The notes beneath the pieces are model-generated. The model was not told the DNA's origin, did not search any database, and saw only the letters and a list, made by a program, of their open reading frames with translations. A stretch of 64,000 bases of DNA from Bacillota bacterium (GTDB taxonomy: Bacteria > Bacillota > UBA4882 > UBA8346). The position numbers and the translations under genes were made by a program. Numbering within the stretch: the first letter of the stretch is position 1; every line of letters begins with the position of its first letter. Location of the stretch: positions 36,569 through 100,568 of the forward strand of contig JAEVYU010000019.1 in assembly GCA_023392595.1 (NCBI GenBank), written 5' to 3'. Shown piece by piece: positions 23,983 to 33,304 of the stretch.

Positions 23983-25593
23983 TTGAAGAAAATTATCATT
24001 ATAACCATAATTTTGGGTTTTTTATTTTTTTCGGGTCTTTCTGCAGTATTTATTCATTCCCAGCCGCTTTCCCCTTCTCAAACAGTTCAAGCTGCTGCCA
24101 AAGAACCAACTGCTAAAAACGCTCCAAAATTTGGAGGCAATATTACAATTGCCGAAAGCACGGATCCGTTGGTATTAAACCCACTCTATGTGGTGGACCA
24201 GGTAACTTTCGATGTGCAGCAGGCACTGTATTGCCCATTCTTTGAAATTGTCGGCGGCAAGATATTCTATGGTAACGGGCTTCTGAAAAGTATTACCGCA
24301 AACCGTGACAATTCCGTATACATATTGAAATTAAAACCCAATTTGAAATGGCATGACGGAAAACCGATCACTGCAGATGATATCGTTTTTACAATGAATG
24401 TATTGGTTGACAAAAGCCAAAATGTCCCCTACCAGAGCTATGGCATCATTGATGGAAAGACCGTCAAAGCTGCCAAGGTTGATAATTTAACGGCAACCAT
24501 TACCCTTCCCAAACCTTCGGCTGCTTTTTTAGGAGGACTGTCCCAAATCTATGCAATTCCAAAACATATTTATGAGAATGAACCCAACATCGGCAAAAGC
24601 ACCAAAAATAATGTTCCGATAGGCTCCGGCCCTTTCAAATTCAAAGAATACAAACCCGGTCAATATGTGGTTTTGGAAAGATTCAATGATTACTTTGATG
24701 GTAAACCATATCTCGATACGCTAACCTTCAAGATCATTAAGGATGCAAACTCTGCCAACGCTTCGCTCCTCAGTGGCGATATTAATGCCAGACTTATCAG
24801 CAGCGAGGATTACGATATCATCAATAAATCCGGCAAGGTCATTATTAATAAATACAACTCGGGCCGTGTGAACGCCATGAGCTTCAATACCAATAATGAT
24901 GTGCTGAAAGATGAAAATTTCAGACTGGCTATAGCTTATGCGCTGAACAAGAAGGAACTGGTTAATTTCGCCTATCTTTCCAGTGATTTTGCCAGCCCTG
25001 CTTATTCAATCCTTACTCCGGATACTCTCTTTTATAAATCGGATTTGGCAAAGCACGATAACGATTTGCAAAGGGCTAAAAGCTTACTGGCGGCCTCCCA
25101 TAAAAAAAATATCCAACTCAAATTGTTATATATCTCTACCAATAAAGTGATGGACGGCGAAGCCAATTATATCCGAGAGAAATTAGCGGCTGTGGGAATC
25201 GAAGTGAATCTAACCCCGTTAGATGAAGCCACTTATAAAAACAAGATCAAAATCGTCAATAATAAAGATTATGATTTGGTCCTCCATTTTTATACACTGG
25301 GTGAAGAGCCTGACCTTTACAAGGATATTGCATCCAGCGGCTCCAGATCAAATTATTCCCACTTCCGTGATGAAGAATTAGATGACCTATGGACAAAAGG
25401 AGCCATTGAGCCAAATAGTTCCAAAAGAACTGCCCTATATGGGAAAATTCAGCAAATCATCAACGACCGGATGTACGTTTACCCAATTGCCTATTCGAAA
25501 GGTTTTTACGCAGCAAGCAGCAATTATGGCGGCTTTGATAAGGCCATCCTCAAAACGATTTATTACGACTACGCAAAGATTTACCGTAAATAA
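23983..25593 (+). CDS. Dipeptide/oligopeptide ABC transporter substrate-binding protein
   Basis: Family 5 extracytoplasmic solute-binding protein (DppA/OppA class), 536 residues. The start is TTG at 23983, fixed by AAGGAGG ten bases upstream. A long hydrophobic signal sequence (residues 3-25) leads to a mature part with FGGNITIAESTDPLVLNPLY, the conserved YILKLKPNLKWHDGKPITADD and GSGPFKFKEYKPGQYV. There is no lipobox cysteine, so the protein is secreted or periplasmic rather than a lipoprotein. First gene of a five-gene importer operon. Ligand class is peptides, nickel complexes or related molecules; the sequence does not decide. Confidence 0.92.
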   Translation: MKKIIIITIILGFLFFSGLSAVFIHSQPLSPSQTVQAAAKEPTAKNAPKFGGNITIAESTDPLVLNPLYVVDQVTFDVQQALYCPFFEIVGGKIFYGNGLLKSITANRDNSVYILKLKPNLKWHDGKPITADDIVFTMNVLVDKSQNVPYQSYGIIDGKTVKAAKVDNLTATITLPKPSAAFLGGLSQIYAIPKHIYENEPNIGKSTKNNVPIGSGPFKFKEYKPGQYVVLERFNDYFDGKPYLDTLTFKIIKDANSANASLLSGDINARLISSEDYDIINKSGKVIINKYNSGRVNAMSFNTNNDVLKDENFRLAIAYALNKKELVNFAYLSSDFASPAYSILTPDTLFYKSDLAKHDNDLQRAKSLLAASHKKNIQLKLLYISTNKVMDGEANYIREKLAAVGIEVNLTPLDEATYKNKIKIVNNKDYDLVLHFYTLGEEPDLYKDIASSGSRSNYSHFRDEELDDLWTKGAIEPNSSKRTALYGKIQQIINDRMYVYPIAYSKGFYAASSNYGGFDKAILKTIYYDYAKIYRK

Positions 25594-25616
25594 AAAATAT
25601 CGAAATTAGGTGAAAT

Positions 25617-25650
25617 AAGCATGACGGAAATTATCATTTCCGTCATGCTT
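25617..25650 (+). promoter_or_regulatory. Perfect intercistronic hairpin between binding protein and permease genes
   Basis: AAGCATGACGGAAAT (25617-25631) and ATTTCCGTCATGCTT (25636-25650) form a perfect 15-bp stem with a TATC loop, seven bases before the permease ATG. There is no U-run and no Shine-Dalgarno for the permease. It probably stabilises the binding-protein mRNA and limits permease translation or processing. Confidence 0.75.
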
Positions 25651-25657
25651 CCAATTT

Positions 25658-26605
25658 ATGAAAAGAATCCTCAATCGTTTGATCCAATCGGTCTTGATCA
25701 TGTTCTTGGTTTCCATTTTTTGCTTTTTGCTTATCAAGTTATCACCCGGAGATCCGGTGCTCAGTTATGTCCAACCAAATATGAGCGAAGAATATATAGC
25801 TCAAATCAGAGCGAGCCTCGGTCTTACCAAACCGCTATACCAGCAATATCTGATATGGCTGCATCACATTCTGAGCGGCAATTTCGGTTATTCTCTGGTG
25901 AATAACCGTCCCGTACTATGGCAAATACTGGAGAGATTGCCTGCCAGTATTCTGCTGATGGGGACATCGTTCGTGCTGTCCATTCTGATCGCCATTCCTT
26001 TGGGACTTTTTAGCGGCAGATATCGAAATCGTTTGGCTGATAAAATCATCAGCTTCTTTTCATTTATCAGTATATCCATCCCCACTTTTTGGTTTGCAAT
26101 TATTCTGATTTATCTGTTCTCCGTCCACTTAAAATGGCTACCCAGTATTGGAATGTATTCTGAATCCAATAGCTCTTTTTTCGATTTGATAAAACATCTG
26201 ATTCTGCCATGTACGGTCATAACATTGAGCAATGTAGCAGTTTATACCCGTTACATCCGCTCGAGTACAATTACCCAATTATCAGCAGATTATTGCATGG
26301 TACAAACCGCCTATGGAATGTCCGAGTTTACCATTTTATTTAAACATGTTTTAAAAAACGCCATTTTGCCGGTGATTACGATTCTGGGAATGTCGTTGCA
26401 AAATATCGTATCAGGCGCCATTATCTCTGAAACTGTTTTCGCCTGGCCAGGCATGGGGCAACTCGCCGTCAATTCCGTGATGACTTTTGACTATCCTCTA
26501 ATTATGGCCATCACTCTGTTTACAGCTCTTTTAATTATTGTAGGAAACTTCATTGCCGATTTGCTGTATAGTGTTGCCGACCCCAGGATCAAAAGCATTC
26601 AATAA
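25658..26605 (+). CDS. Dipeptide ABC transporter permease DppB-like
   Basis: First membrane subunit of the peptide importer, 315 residues with six membrane segments. Opens MKRILNRLIQSVLIMFLVSI, then the family LIKLSPGDPV and QYLIWLHHILSGNFGYS, and ends with the coupling region ISETVFAWPGMGQLAVNSV. No ribosome site precedes the ATG; instead a perfect hairpin ends seven bases upstream. An alternative reading starting at 25621 is in another frame and matches nothing. Translation may depend on hairpin opening or on coupling. Confidence 0.92.
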   Translation: MKRILNRLIQSVLIMFLVSIFCFLLIKLSPGDPVLSYVQPNMSEEYIAQIRASLGLTKPLYQQYLIWLHHILSGNFGYSLVNNRPVLWQILERLPASILLMGTSFVLSILIAIPLGLFSGRYRNRLADKIISFFSFISISIPTFWFAIILIYLFSVHLKWLPSIGMYSESNSSFFDLIKHLILPCTVITLSNVAVYTRYIRSSTITQLSADYCMVQTAYGMSEFTILFKHVLKNAILPVITILGMSLQNIVSGAIISETVFAWPGMGQLAVNSVMTFDYPLIMAITLFTALLIIVGNFIADLLYSVADPRIKSIQ

Positions 26606-26620
26606 TATGAGAGGCTGTTC

Positions 26621-27454
26621 ATGAATTCAAATTTATCCAGAAATCTTAAACAAGCTTTTCGTTCCAATAAGCTTGCACTGGCAGGATTATTGATCATTTC
26701 ATTACTGTCGTTATCTTCGATATTTGCCTTTTTGGATCCAATCGACCCCAACCAATTAAGCGTAAATGGCAGATTGCTTCCGCCGGGTTTGAGCCACTTC
26801 TTCGGAACGGATGATATGGGCCGGGATTATTTTACCCGATGCCTGTATGGCGGAAGAGCATCCCTGTTAGTCGGATTCCTGTCGATGATTTTATCAACAG
26901 CCATCGGAGTTATTGTGGGCGCTATCAGCGGGTATTTCGGCGGAATCATCGACTCTGTTCTGATGAGACTGGTCGACACCCTCATGTCATTGCCTACGTT
27001 CTTAGTCATGCTGGTGATGAATGCCTATCTAAAACCAGAAATCCAAAATGTAATCATCATTATTGGACTGCTGACGTGGATGAATATCGCCCGGATCGTC
27101 AGAGCCGAAGCTATCTCCATGAAAGAGCGGGAATTCGTCGTTTATTCCAAAATATCCGGTCAAAAGAATTGGAATATTATCCTCCAGGATATTATTCCCA
27201 ATATTATGCCCACGATTATCGTTTCAGCTACATTGAATATCGCATCCGCCATCCTGATGGAGTCGGCATTAAGCTTCTTCGGTATGGGCGTCCGGCCCCC
27301 GACGGCATCTTGGGGAAGTATGCTCAATAATTCCCAGGGCTATATTGTAAATGCTCCCTTTTTGGCTATATTCCCGGGAACATTGATCCTGCTGACTGTT
27401 CTCAGTTTCAATTATATCGGAGAAGTGATTCGCAGAATATTTGAGCCTAAATAA
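26621..27454 (+). CDS. Dipeptide ABC transporter permease DppC-like
   Basis: Second membrane subunit of the peptide importer, 277 residues. It begins with a short cytoplasmic tail and a membrane helix, has the family DPNQLSVNGRLLPPGLSHFF and FGTDDMGRDYFTRCLYGGR, and the coupling loop ESALSFFGMGVRPPTASWGS near the C-terminus. GAGAGG lies six bases before the ATG, 15 bases after the preceding stop. Forms the channel with the DppB-like protein. Confidence 0.92.
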   Translation: MNSNLSRNLKQAFRSNKLALAGLLIISLLSLSSIFAFLDPIDPNQLSVNGRLLPPGLSHFFGTDDMGRDYFTRCLYGGRASLLVGFLSMILSTAIGVIVGAISGYFGGIIDSVLMRLVDTLMSLPTFLVMLVMNAYLKPEIQNVIIIIGLLTWMNIARIVRAEAISMKEREFVVYSKISGQKNWNIILQDIIPNIMPTIIVSATLNIASAILMESALSFFGMGVRPPTASWGSMLNNSQGYIVNAPFLAIFPGTLILLTVLSFNYIGEVIRRIFEPK

Positions 27455-27473
27455 TCCGCTGGAGAATATTGTT

Positions 27474-28433
27474 ATGAAGGTTATATTGAATGTAAAAAAT
27501 TTAGAAACCTCTTTTTATACCGCTGAAGGCGAACTAAAGGCCGTCCGTGGGGTGAATTTCCACTTAAATGAAGGTGAAATTTTTGGAATTGTAGGCGAAT
27601 CCGGCTCCGGAAAAAGCGTTGCCACCAAATCCATTTTAGCGCTGGGGCCTAGTAACTGTAAAATAAAAAACGGCGAAGTTATTTTTGAAGGCCAAAATAT
27701 TCTTACAAAATCCCGTAAGGAACTCATGAACATTCGCGGCAATAAAATCGCGATCATTTTTCAAGATTCCCTGTCGGCCCTCAATCCGGTTTATCCAATC
27801 GGCGACAAGCTGGTAGAGGTGATCCGGCGTCATAACAAGCTTTCAAAGCGAAAAGCTGCAGCAAAAGCCGTTGATTTGCTTAATATGGTGGGTATTCCCG
27901 ATGCCAAGCAACGAATGAAAAGTTACCCCCATGAACTGAGCGGTGGGATGCGTCAAAGGGTTATGATCGCCACTGCGATTAGTTCGAAACCGCAAATTAT
28001 TATCGCCGATGAACCGACAACCGCCCTTGATGTTACGATTCAGGCCCAAATTTTGCATCTCTTAAAAAACCTTCAGCAGCAAACGAAAACCGCCATTATT
28101 CTCATAACCCACGATCTGAGCGTAGTCGCTCAGATGTGTTCCCGGGTTGCCATCATGTGTGGCGGACTGATTGTTGAAGAAGGCAGCGTTTTTGATATTT
28201 TTGACCGGCCCCTTCATCCTTATACCAAAGCGTTGCTGAATTCCCTGCCGAATGAAGGCAATCAAAGATTGGTTCAGCTGCCGGATAACAACGGGAGCGT
28301 TTTCAATGATGCTCTTTGCCCATTTTTCAACCGTTGTCCCTGCCCGATCAAAGAATGTGCTGAAAAATTACCGGAATTCTATGATGATAACCAAGTCCAT
28401 AAAGTAAGATGTTTTCTTAAGGAGAACCAATAA
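27474..28433 (+). CDS. Dipeptide ABC transporter ATPase DppD-like
   Basis: ATPase subunit, 319 residues from the ATG at 27474, which has GGAG nine bases upstream. An in-frame TTG at 27441 would overlap the dppC-like gene and lacks a site. Walker A GESGSGKSVATK, signature LSGGMRQRVMIA, Walker B IIIADEPTTALDV. The C-terminal extension has the cysteines of the family's iron-sulfur/oligopeptide motif: CPFFNRCPCPIKEC followed by C in VRCFLKE. Works as a heterodimer with the next gene product. Confidence 0.93.
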   Translation: MKVILNVKNLETSFYTAEGELKAVRGVNFHLNEGEIFGIVGESGSGKSVATKSILALGPSNCKIKNGEVIFEGQNILTKSRKELMNIRGNKIAIIFQDSLSALNPVYPIGDKLVEVIRRHNKLSKRKAAAKAVDLLNMVGIPDAKQRMKSYPHELSGGMRQRVMIATAISSKPQIIIADEPTTALDVTIQAQILHLLKNLQQQTKTAIILITHDLSVVAQMCSRVAIMCGGLIVEEGSVFDIFDRPLHPYTKALLNSLPNEGNQRLVQLPDNNGSVFNDALCPFFNRCPCPIKECAEKLPEFYDDNQVHKVRCFLKENQ

Positions 28434-28436
28434 TCC

Positions 28437-29405
28437 ATGAAAGAAAAGATAATAAATGTCCGGAATTTAAAGTTATACTTTCAACAAAAATCCAATGGTT
28501 TTCATTTCCAGAGCAATCCTCTCAAAGCGGTTGACGATGTCTCTTTCTCCATCATTCGGGGTGAAACCTTTGGTTTAGTTGGTGAATCCGGTTCAGGCAA
28601 ATCAAGCGTCGGCAAAAGTATTTTGCGCCAGTATGAATTAACCGGGGGCAATATATTCTTCGACGAAGTCGAAATAGGACATCTGGGTGAAAAAGAATTA
28701 ATGCCTTTCCGGAAAAAAATGCAGTCGATTTTTCAGGATCCATACTCTTCGCTGAATCCTGCCAAAACGGTTCTGGAAATCGTTAGTGAGCCGATGCAGA
28801 TCCACAATATGTTCACCAAGCAGGAAAGAACAGAACGGGCCGCCGAAATGCTTGAACTTGTCGGACTCAAGCGGAAGGACTTGAGTAAATACCCCCATGA
28901 ATTCAGCGGCGGGCAGCGGCAACGGATTTCGATAGCCCGCGCTTTATCGGTCAATCCATCCTTCGTTTTGTGCGATGAACCGGTTTCAGCTTTAGATGTC
29001 TCCATGCAAGCCCAAATTGTGAATATGCTTGAGGATTTCCAAAGCGAACTGGGCCTGACCTATCTTTTCATATCCCACCAGTTATCCGTGGTGAAACATA
29101 TCTGTAATACGATCGGCGTGATGTATTTGGGGAATTTATTGGAAATCGCTTCTTCAAACCAACTCTACACCAATCCTTTGCATCCCTATACCAAGATGCT
29201 GATATCTTCCATTTTAATTCCCGATCCCAAAATCCCTAATTTAGATCAGATCATTCCTGATTTGGGTGTGCAAACCAGAGTCGATTTCGGATGCAAATTT
29301 AGAACCCGCTGCCCCTATGCCATCCAAAAGTGTAGTGAATCCCTTCCCCCGCTTTTAGAAGTGGAAACGGGACACTCAGTAGCTTGTCATTTATACCAAA
29401 ATTAA
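28437..29405 (+). CDS. Dipeptide ABC transporter ATPase DppF-like
   Basis: Second ATPase of the peptide importer, 322 residues. Walker A GESGSGKSSVGKS, signature FSGGQRQRISIARAL, Walker B VLCDEPVSALDV, and the C-terminal cysteine motif CKFRTRCPYAIQKC with a last C in VACHLYQN. AAGGAG lies 12 bases before the ATG and the gene follows the preceding stop by three bases. It ends the operon; no clear terminator lies in the 51-base gap to the convergent SDR gene. Confidence 0.93.
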   Translation: MKEKIINVRNLKLYFQQKSNGFHFQSNPLKAVDDVSFSIIRGETFGLVGESGSGKSSVGKSILRQYELTGGNIFFDEVEIGHLGEKELMPFRKKMQSIFQDPYSSLNPAKTVLEIVSEPMQIHNMFTKQERTERAAEMLELVGLKRKDLSKYPHEFSGGQRQRISIARALSVNPSFVLCDEPVSALDVSMQAQIVNMLEDFQSELGLTYLFISHQLSVVKHICNTIGVMYLGNLLEIASSNQLYTNPLHPYTKMLISSILIPDPKIPNLDQIIPDLGVQTRVDFGCKFRTRCPYAIQKCSESLPPLLEVETGHSVACHLYQN

Positions 29406-29456
29406 CTGGCAAAGAACCTCAATCAAATTTTCTCTTCTCTTCAAAACAGAACAATA

Positions 29457-30251
29457 TTAAAAAATAGTAGGTACCATTCCCCCATCCATACGGATTGGAG
29501 AACCTTTCAATGCGGATGCATAAGGACTACATACAAATGCAACGAGTCTACCGATTTCAATTGGCTTGATAAATCGCTGGATTTCAGATTGAGGCAGGTT
29601 TGTCGTCATGAATTTTTTCTCCTTTTCTAAAAAAGTCATATTTTCATTCGAGTACATATTCTCAATGATTTGATGCACTTTTTCAGAGAGTGTTGGTCCC
29701 GGCATGATCGAATTGACTGTAACTTCTGTTCCTATTGTTAATTTTGATAAGCTTTTTGACAGCGATAATAACATTGATTTTGTCATACAATACTGAGGCA
29801 TTTGTCCTGAAGGCATAATGGCTTCTTCACTGGCAATAAAGATAATACGGCCCCAACCGTTTTTCAACATTTTAGGTAAATAAAATTTTGATAATCCATT
29901 GGCAGCAAGAACATTGGTACGGAAGTATCTTTCCCATACTTCATCGTCAATATCCTGATATTGCATAATTTCATAAATACCCATATTGTTAACTAGAATA
30001 TCGATATCGGGATATTTTTCAAATAGAGTTTCTCTTGATTGAACATCCACCAGATCCGCTGTAGCATTTTGAGGAAAGGTAGCCGGGAAATTTGATTGGA
30101 TTTCATTCACAATTCGCTCTACTTCTCGATCATTTCGTCCATTAATCAATACATTTACGCCCTCTTTGGCAAGTTCAACGGCAATCGCTTTTCCTATTCC
30201 TTTGGTTGATCCTGTAACTAAAGCGGTCTTATTGTTTAATCCCATATCCAT
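29457..30251 (-). CDS. Short-chain dehydrogenase/reductase
   Basis: Classical SDR, 264 residues. The cofactor motif is TALVTGSTKGIGKAIAVEL, then NNMGIYE (the NNAG position), the catalytic serine region IFIASEEAIMP and the YxxxK pair in QYCMTKSMLLSL. AAGGGG precedes the ATG. The basic residue after the second strand (NGRNDRE) favours NADP(H). Substrate not determinable. It lies 116 bases from the AraC gene on the same strand; being paired with an AraC regulator is a common arrangement for SDRs, so the regulator may control it (inference). Confidence 0.88.
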   Translation of the reverse strand: MDMGLNNKTALVTGSTKGIGKAIAVELAKEGVNVLINGRNDREVERIVNEIQSNFPATFPQNATADLVDVQSRETLFEKYPDIDILVNNMGIYEIMQYQDIDDEVWERYFRTNVLAANGLSKFYLPKMLKNGWGRIIFIASEEAIMPSGQMPQYCMTKSMLLSLSKSLSKLTIGTEVTVNSIMPGPTLSEKVHQIIENMYSNENMTFLEKEKKFMTTNLPQSEIQRFIKPIEIGRLVAFVCSPYASALKGSPIRMDGGMVPTIF

Positions 30252-30366
30252 AATCCATTTCCCCTTTTTAATTTACTCATCGTGATTATATAAAAGTTAA
30301 TAAAAACCAACGTTCCTATCAGCATTTATCAGGTTTTGAGAGATTCCAAAATAGTACGGATATTTT

Positions 30367-31380
30367 TCATTTTATCCAATGGGTACCTAGATGTTCAGTA
30401 CGCCAATTTGCAGGAGTGTCACCTTCCCAAAAACTGAAGGCGCGGTAAAACGAGTTCTGATCTTCATATCCAATCAGGAAAGCCACTTCTTTAATATCGA
30501 GCGAGGGATCGGTCAAATACTCCCGTGCCCGCTCATGTCGGACTTGTGTCAACAGATGCTTGAAGTTCGTACCTGCGGCAGTAAGACGGCGTTGCAAGGT
30601 ACGATCGCTCATTCCCAATTCGCCCGCGACAGTCCCAATATCGGGGCGTCCTCCTGTTAGGCTCCGTTTTATGATCCACTTGACCATCTCTGTTATTGAG
30701 CGGCTGTGTTGCTGCTCATCCAAGGATTGGTCCATAACGGGAGTGAGAATCTCCAGCAACTCTGCGTTATATGAGACAAAGGGTCGGTCCAGATCTCCTT
30801 GATGGAGCGTTAACCGGTTACAATTTGCATCGGTCCGGATACGGCAGCCGAAGTAAGATTCGAGTGCCTGTATATCTCCCATTGAGTGGGAAAATTCAAC
30901 GAAGCTTGCTGTCAAAGGTTGACCTGTGCCCCGGCGCCCCAGCTCCAAAAGAAAAGCCAGTGTGATACCTTCCAGCATTGGGGGACCGGATTGCTCGGTA
31001 TCTAACCAGTTTAGTTCGATTGCACAGTGCTCACCTTCCTCGGTGATGTGTAAACTTTCAGGAGGGCACAGTCGTTTGTAGCGGGCCATCCGCCTCAGGG
31101 CATCGCGGTAGTCACGTGCATGGTAAGTCGCTAAAACGGCTGCCGGGTAATGTGCCGTTTCGAAGACGGTCGTAAGCCTGAGAATTCCTTGGGCAACGTC
31201 ATCCATCAGATCGGAATAAGCCTGCCAGATTGCAAAATATTCGGCGGTGGTGACAACTGGTTCAGTAATGATGGTGAGTGGTAGTCGTGCCATTCGAACC
31301 ACGTCCTGGGCGGAAATTCCTAATTGACGTAACCCCGCCCAAAATCCCGCCGGGATTTTAACACGAGTATGAGTCGCCAT
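30367..31380 (-). CDS. AraC-family transcriptional regulator
   Basis: One-component activator, 337 residues from the ATG at 31380, supported by AGGAGGG nine bases upstream; an in-frame extension to 31554 has no ribosome site. The N-terminal ligand part (residues 15-200) resembles the arabinose-binding type found in OruR/ArgR-like AraC proteins, and the C-terminal double helix-turn-helix has GTVAGELGMSDRTLQRRL and DIKEVAFLIGYEDQNSFYRA. Base composition is visibly richer in GC than the neighbours and the family version is commonest in Proteobacteria, so recent transfer is likely. The SDR gene downstream is a plausible target. Confidence 0.9.
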   Translation of the reverse strand: MATHTRVKIPAGFWAGLRQLGISAQDVVRMARLPLTIITEPVVTTAEYFAIWQAYSDLMDDVAQGILRLTTVFETAHYPAAVLATYHARDYRDALRRMARYKRLCPPESLHITEEGEHCAIELNWLDTEQSGPPMLEGITLAFLLELGRRGTGQPLTASFVEFSHSMGDIQALESYFGCRIRTDANCNRLTLHQGDLDRPFVSYNAELLEILTPVMDQSLDEQQHSRSITEMVKWIIKRSLTGGRPDIGTVAGELGMSDRTLQRRLTAAGTNFKHLLTQVRHERAREYLTDPSLDIKEVAFLIGYEDQNSFYRAFSFWEGDTPANWRTEHLGTHWIK

Positions 31381-31954
31381 ATCAATGAGCCCTCCTTTTG
31401 CTATCAACATCTGGTTTTGGTTGTGATTGCGTCCTGCCTTGTTGGGGGGACTGTCACCATTATACCCATCCAATGTCCCTCTGTAACCAGCAAATGGCGA
31501 CAATTCACTTGCCAATTCCGTCAAATTCGTCGTAAGCGTCAAAGAACCCTTCACGTCTTATCTATTGACAAATCGTATCCGCTTACGAAACCATAAAAAA
31601 TTTTTTCGCGCATAAACCCTTTCCCTACAAGACTTTGAAGCGTAGGGCTAAAGATTGTCAGGGGATAACTATAAAACAAATTTTGATTCCCGTACGATTA
31701 GACCACGAAAAATACAAAATTAGAACCCCACTGCTACGGTCATCCTCTTTTCGTGCCCTTTCGTGGGTTTCATGGTTCATCGTCGGATCAGGATTTCATG
31801 GATTCATTCTTTTATCACAAAAATCATTCTTTCTGTCTCCAAATGTTACAAAGGCTCTATGCGAGGAATATGGAAGATGTGGGATGGAGTAAGCTGATTT
31901 TCTTTAACTCCTTAATTGAAAACCAACCGCTCATTATCTGTAGCCGTACCATCT
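31381..31954. other. Gap upstream of the AraC gene
   Basis: No convincing gene in 574 bases. The first 180 bases keep the higher GC of the AraC gene, so the transferred segment seems to reach about 31.6 kb. Further on, CCACGAAA (31703-31710) and TTTCGTGG (31759-31766) form a perfect 8-bp inverted repeat. It resembles a type of CACGAAA-containing intergenic repeat seen in various genomes. No terminator for the glycan operon is apparent. Confidence 0.4.
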
Positions 31955-33304
31955 TTACGGAAATAATTTGAGAACCCGTTTCAGCCAATGGAGCATAACG
32001 ACAAAGACGGCCACCAGCAAAAGATTGGTCATCATCACCGCATACATCGTACCGGTAATTCCAAAGTATCGGGTAAAGTGATATTGGATGAGGAGGGCGA
32101 CGGGAATGGTGAAGATCAGCGGAATGAGGCAGAATTTAGCGCCTTGGTTTCCTTCCATCGTAAAAATGGAGTTATAGATTTGAAATATCGCATAAAATCC
32201 AATTGCCGAAGCAGTTAATAAAATATAGCCCGGATTGAGAGGATATTCCTTTCCGGATAACAAAACGACCACCGTAGTGAACCCTGCTGTCAGCAAAACA
32301 ATGATTAACCATAGAAGCGGAACGAATCGTTGAATGGTATGAAAAAGCCGGTTTTTATTTGCTCTGGAAATCGCAGGCAAGAACACAACCGCAAAGACTT
32401 CATAAAACATAATTGAAAACAAGCCCCGTACAAAGCCTTGATAAATGGAGTATATCCCCAAATCCCTGCCCGGGTAAAAGTAATTGACAATAAAAAAGTC
32501 ACTGGAACTGATCAGGATGATCAGCAAATTATTAAGCATATTCAAAGAACCATAATGATATATCTGTTTAAAAGCCGATCCGGACAGGGAAAAAGAATGG
32601 AAATCGCTTTTATAGAGCGCCGCCATGACAAACAGGACTTGGGCTGCAAAAAATGCATAAAAGTAATGATCGAAATCCATCGTTTGGAAATAATACCAAA
32701 ACAGGAACAGTAAAAAGAAAATGAAACTGCCGGCCACTTTCAAGCGGGCTAATGCAAGATATTTTTTTTGGCCGCGCATAAAAGATTCGCTTAAAATGTA
32801 TAAGTCCAGAACTATCGTAGCCAAGATTCCCATTTGCCAGATGGGAATCCCAATTTTAACGGTGTTTTTGACGAAAATACCTATCTGAAAATAGAATAGC
32901 GAAAAGAGCCCCATCAAAATGAAGTTTCCAATCAAAGCCGCAGTTTTAAGCCGGTCATTTTGGCGGGGAAGGCTGTCAGGCAAGTATTTGTACATGGAGG
33001 AGTTGATCCCAACCATCATTGGCAGCAACAGTATATTGGAGATATTGTTGACCAGATTGATTTCTCCATATCCGGAGGGGCAAAGCAACTGTGCTGCCAA
33101 GATGGAAATTACCGCTGTAAATACACAACCGATTACCTTATATAGAAAAACCATCCCCAAATCGTTCATGAATTCTTTGATGGATTTCCCCTGGGAACTT
33201 TCCAATCTTGAGAGTACCCAATTTCTGGAAAGCATCCAATCCATAAAACGATTTTGCAGCCAGATGAAGTAGCTTCGAAATTTATTGACCCATTTAGCCG
33301 TCAT
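31955..33304 (-). CDS. Polysaccharide/oligosaccharide flippase (Wzx/MATE-like)
   Basis: Polytopic membrane protein of 449 residues with about 12-14 hydrophobic segments and a 50-residue cytoplasmic N-terminus. The first membrane repeat reads VFTAVISILAAQLLCPSGYG and GEINLVNNISNILLLPMMVG, typical of polysaccharide exporters that flip lipid-linked glycan units across the membrane. It overlaps the upstream glycosyltransferase by ATGA and is the last gene of a five-gene operon, consistent with export of the glycan made by the two GT2 enzymes. Confidence 0.87.
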   Translation of the reverse strand: MTAKWVNKFRSYFIWLQNRFMDWMLSRNWVLSRLESSQGKSIKEFMNDLGMVFLYKVIGCVFTAVISILAAQLLCPSGYGEINLVNNISNILLLPMMVGINSSMYKYLPDSLPRQNDRLKTAALIGNFILMGLFSLFYFQIGIFVKNTVKIGIPIWQMGILATIVLDLYILSESFMRGQKKYLALARLKVAGSFIFFLLFLFWYYFQTMDFDHYFYAFFAAQVLFVMAALYKSDFHSFSLSGSAFKQIYHYGSLNMLNNLLIILISSSDFFIVNYFYPGRDLGIYSIYQGFVRGLFSIMFYEVFAVVFLPAISRANKNRLFHTIQRFVPLLWLIIVLLTAGFTTVVVLLSGKEYPLNPGYILLTASAIGFYAIFQIYNSIFTMEGNQGAKFCLIPLIFTIPVALLIQYHFTRYFGITGTMYAVMMTNLLLVAVFVVMLHWLKRVLKLFP

